From Flavobacteriia bacterium 40-80 (GTDB lineage: Bacteria > Bacteroidota > Bacteroidia > Flavobacteriales_D > Crocinitomicaceae): DNA of 64,000 nt. The notes under the pieces were generated by a model. That model was not told the origin of the DNA. It ran no database searches and was given only the letters and a program-made list of their open reading frames with translations. The DNA is taken from assembly GCA_001899145.1 (NCBI GenBank), contig MKVF01000006.1, positions 1-64,000 on the forward strand, read 5' to 3'. This document shows, one piece after another, positions 63,886 to 64,000 of this stretch; the first letter of the stretch is position 1, and each line of letters begins with the position of its first letter. The translations under genes and the position numbers were made by a program.

Positions 63886-64000
63886 TCAGTTGTTTGAAAC
63901 TCCTTCGTAAATCAGCAGGGCATTTTTCGTAATTATTTTTTCCCCTGCTTGAACACCTTCTTTCGTATAAATAAAAAGCTCATTTTCAGCAACAGGAGCT
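63886..64000 (-). CDS. 3' end of an efflux RND periplasmic adaptor (CusB/CzcB/HlyD type), partial
   Basis: The last 38 codons are visible on the minus strand, ending at TGA (63888-63886): ENELFIYTKEGVQAGEKI followed by ITKNALLIYEGVSNN. The G-V-x-x-G-E-x-I-I/V-x-x-x-A-L-L-I pattern is the C-terminal membrane-proximal end of membrane-fusion proteins. Four bases separate it from the pump gene, so they share an operon. Most of the gene is outside the window. Confidence 0.8.
   Translation of the reverse strand, partial: APVAENELFIYTKEGVQAGEKIITKNALLIYEGVSNN

Overview
The window reads as a chromosomal segment of a Bacteroidetes/Flavobacteriia bacterium. Evidence: five secreted proteins end in type IX secretion (T9SS) sorting domains (four type A, one gliding-motility/CHU_C type B). 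Upstream regions carry the Bacteroidetes promoter form (TTTG/TTG, about 19 nt, TAnnTTTG). The tRNAs and tmRNA lack an encoded CCA, and Shine-Dalgarno sequences are scarce. A Fluviicola/Crocinitomicaceae-like member of Flavobacteriales is possible, but that is inference. Most of the window is ordinary core genome.

Layout. 0-1.35 kb: 5' part of a large beta-sandwich protein running off the left edge. 1.9-5.1 kb: phoH-purC (minus) diverging from a SAM hydroxide adenosyltransferase plus a monooxygenase-like gene. 5.1-7.4 kb: two convergent, paralogous T9SS-exported esterases. 7.5-9.2 kb: siderophore-interacting protein and AraC regulator. 9.5-14.1 kb: tRNA-Leu, rocD, NlpC/P60 hydrolase, DoxX, a lipoprotein, an Mpo1-like membrane protein, ferredoxin. 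14.2-19.5 kb: a CHU_C surface protein, an Omp85-like outer-membrane protein and a 44-residue lipoprotein. 19.5-23.7 kb: Mla-type lipid ABC transporter pair, SprT-like protein, mannose-1-phosphate guanylyltransferase, methyltransferase.

24-29 kb: a membrane-tethered TPR/HTH regulator, a small secreted helical protein and an 892-residue T9SS adhesin with near-identical 71-residue repeats; dyads and phased direct repeats lie between regulator and targets. 29.3-33.2 kb: an Ntn-hydrolase/S41-peptidase pair lies between two copies of an 85-bp direct repeat, the right one abutting the 3' end of ssrA (tmRNA), with degenerate tRNA-3'-end fragments nearby. This is the best candidate for a small integrated or duplicated segment.

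33.2-50.1 kb: DEAD-box helicase, a 50-residue ORF, TPR protein, gyrA, clpC, a LETM1-like protein, tRNA-Lys (with an acceptor-stem-like mini-hairpin in its leader), tRNA-Asp, a DUF4403 protein, an alpha-oxoamine synthase (serine palmitoyltransferase/KBL), a phosphohexomutase, an M1 peptidase and trxB. 50.2-64 kb: an SF2 helicase, an OmpR/histidine-kinase pair, small envelope proteins, icmF (fused isobutyryl-CoA mutase), two secreted hypotheticals, a GNAT enzyme, and a CusA/CzcA metal-efflux RND pump preceded by the tail of its periplasmic adaptor.

No CRISPR array, transposase, integrase, prophage or recognisable defence system was found. The most unusual signals are the ssrA-linked direct repeat, the tRNA-Lys leader hairpin, the symmetric phoH divergent promoter and the regulator/adhesin cluster.
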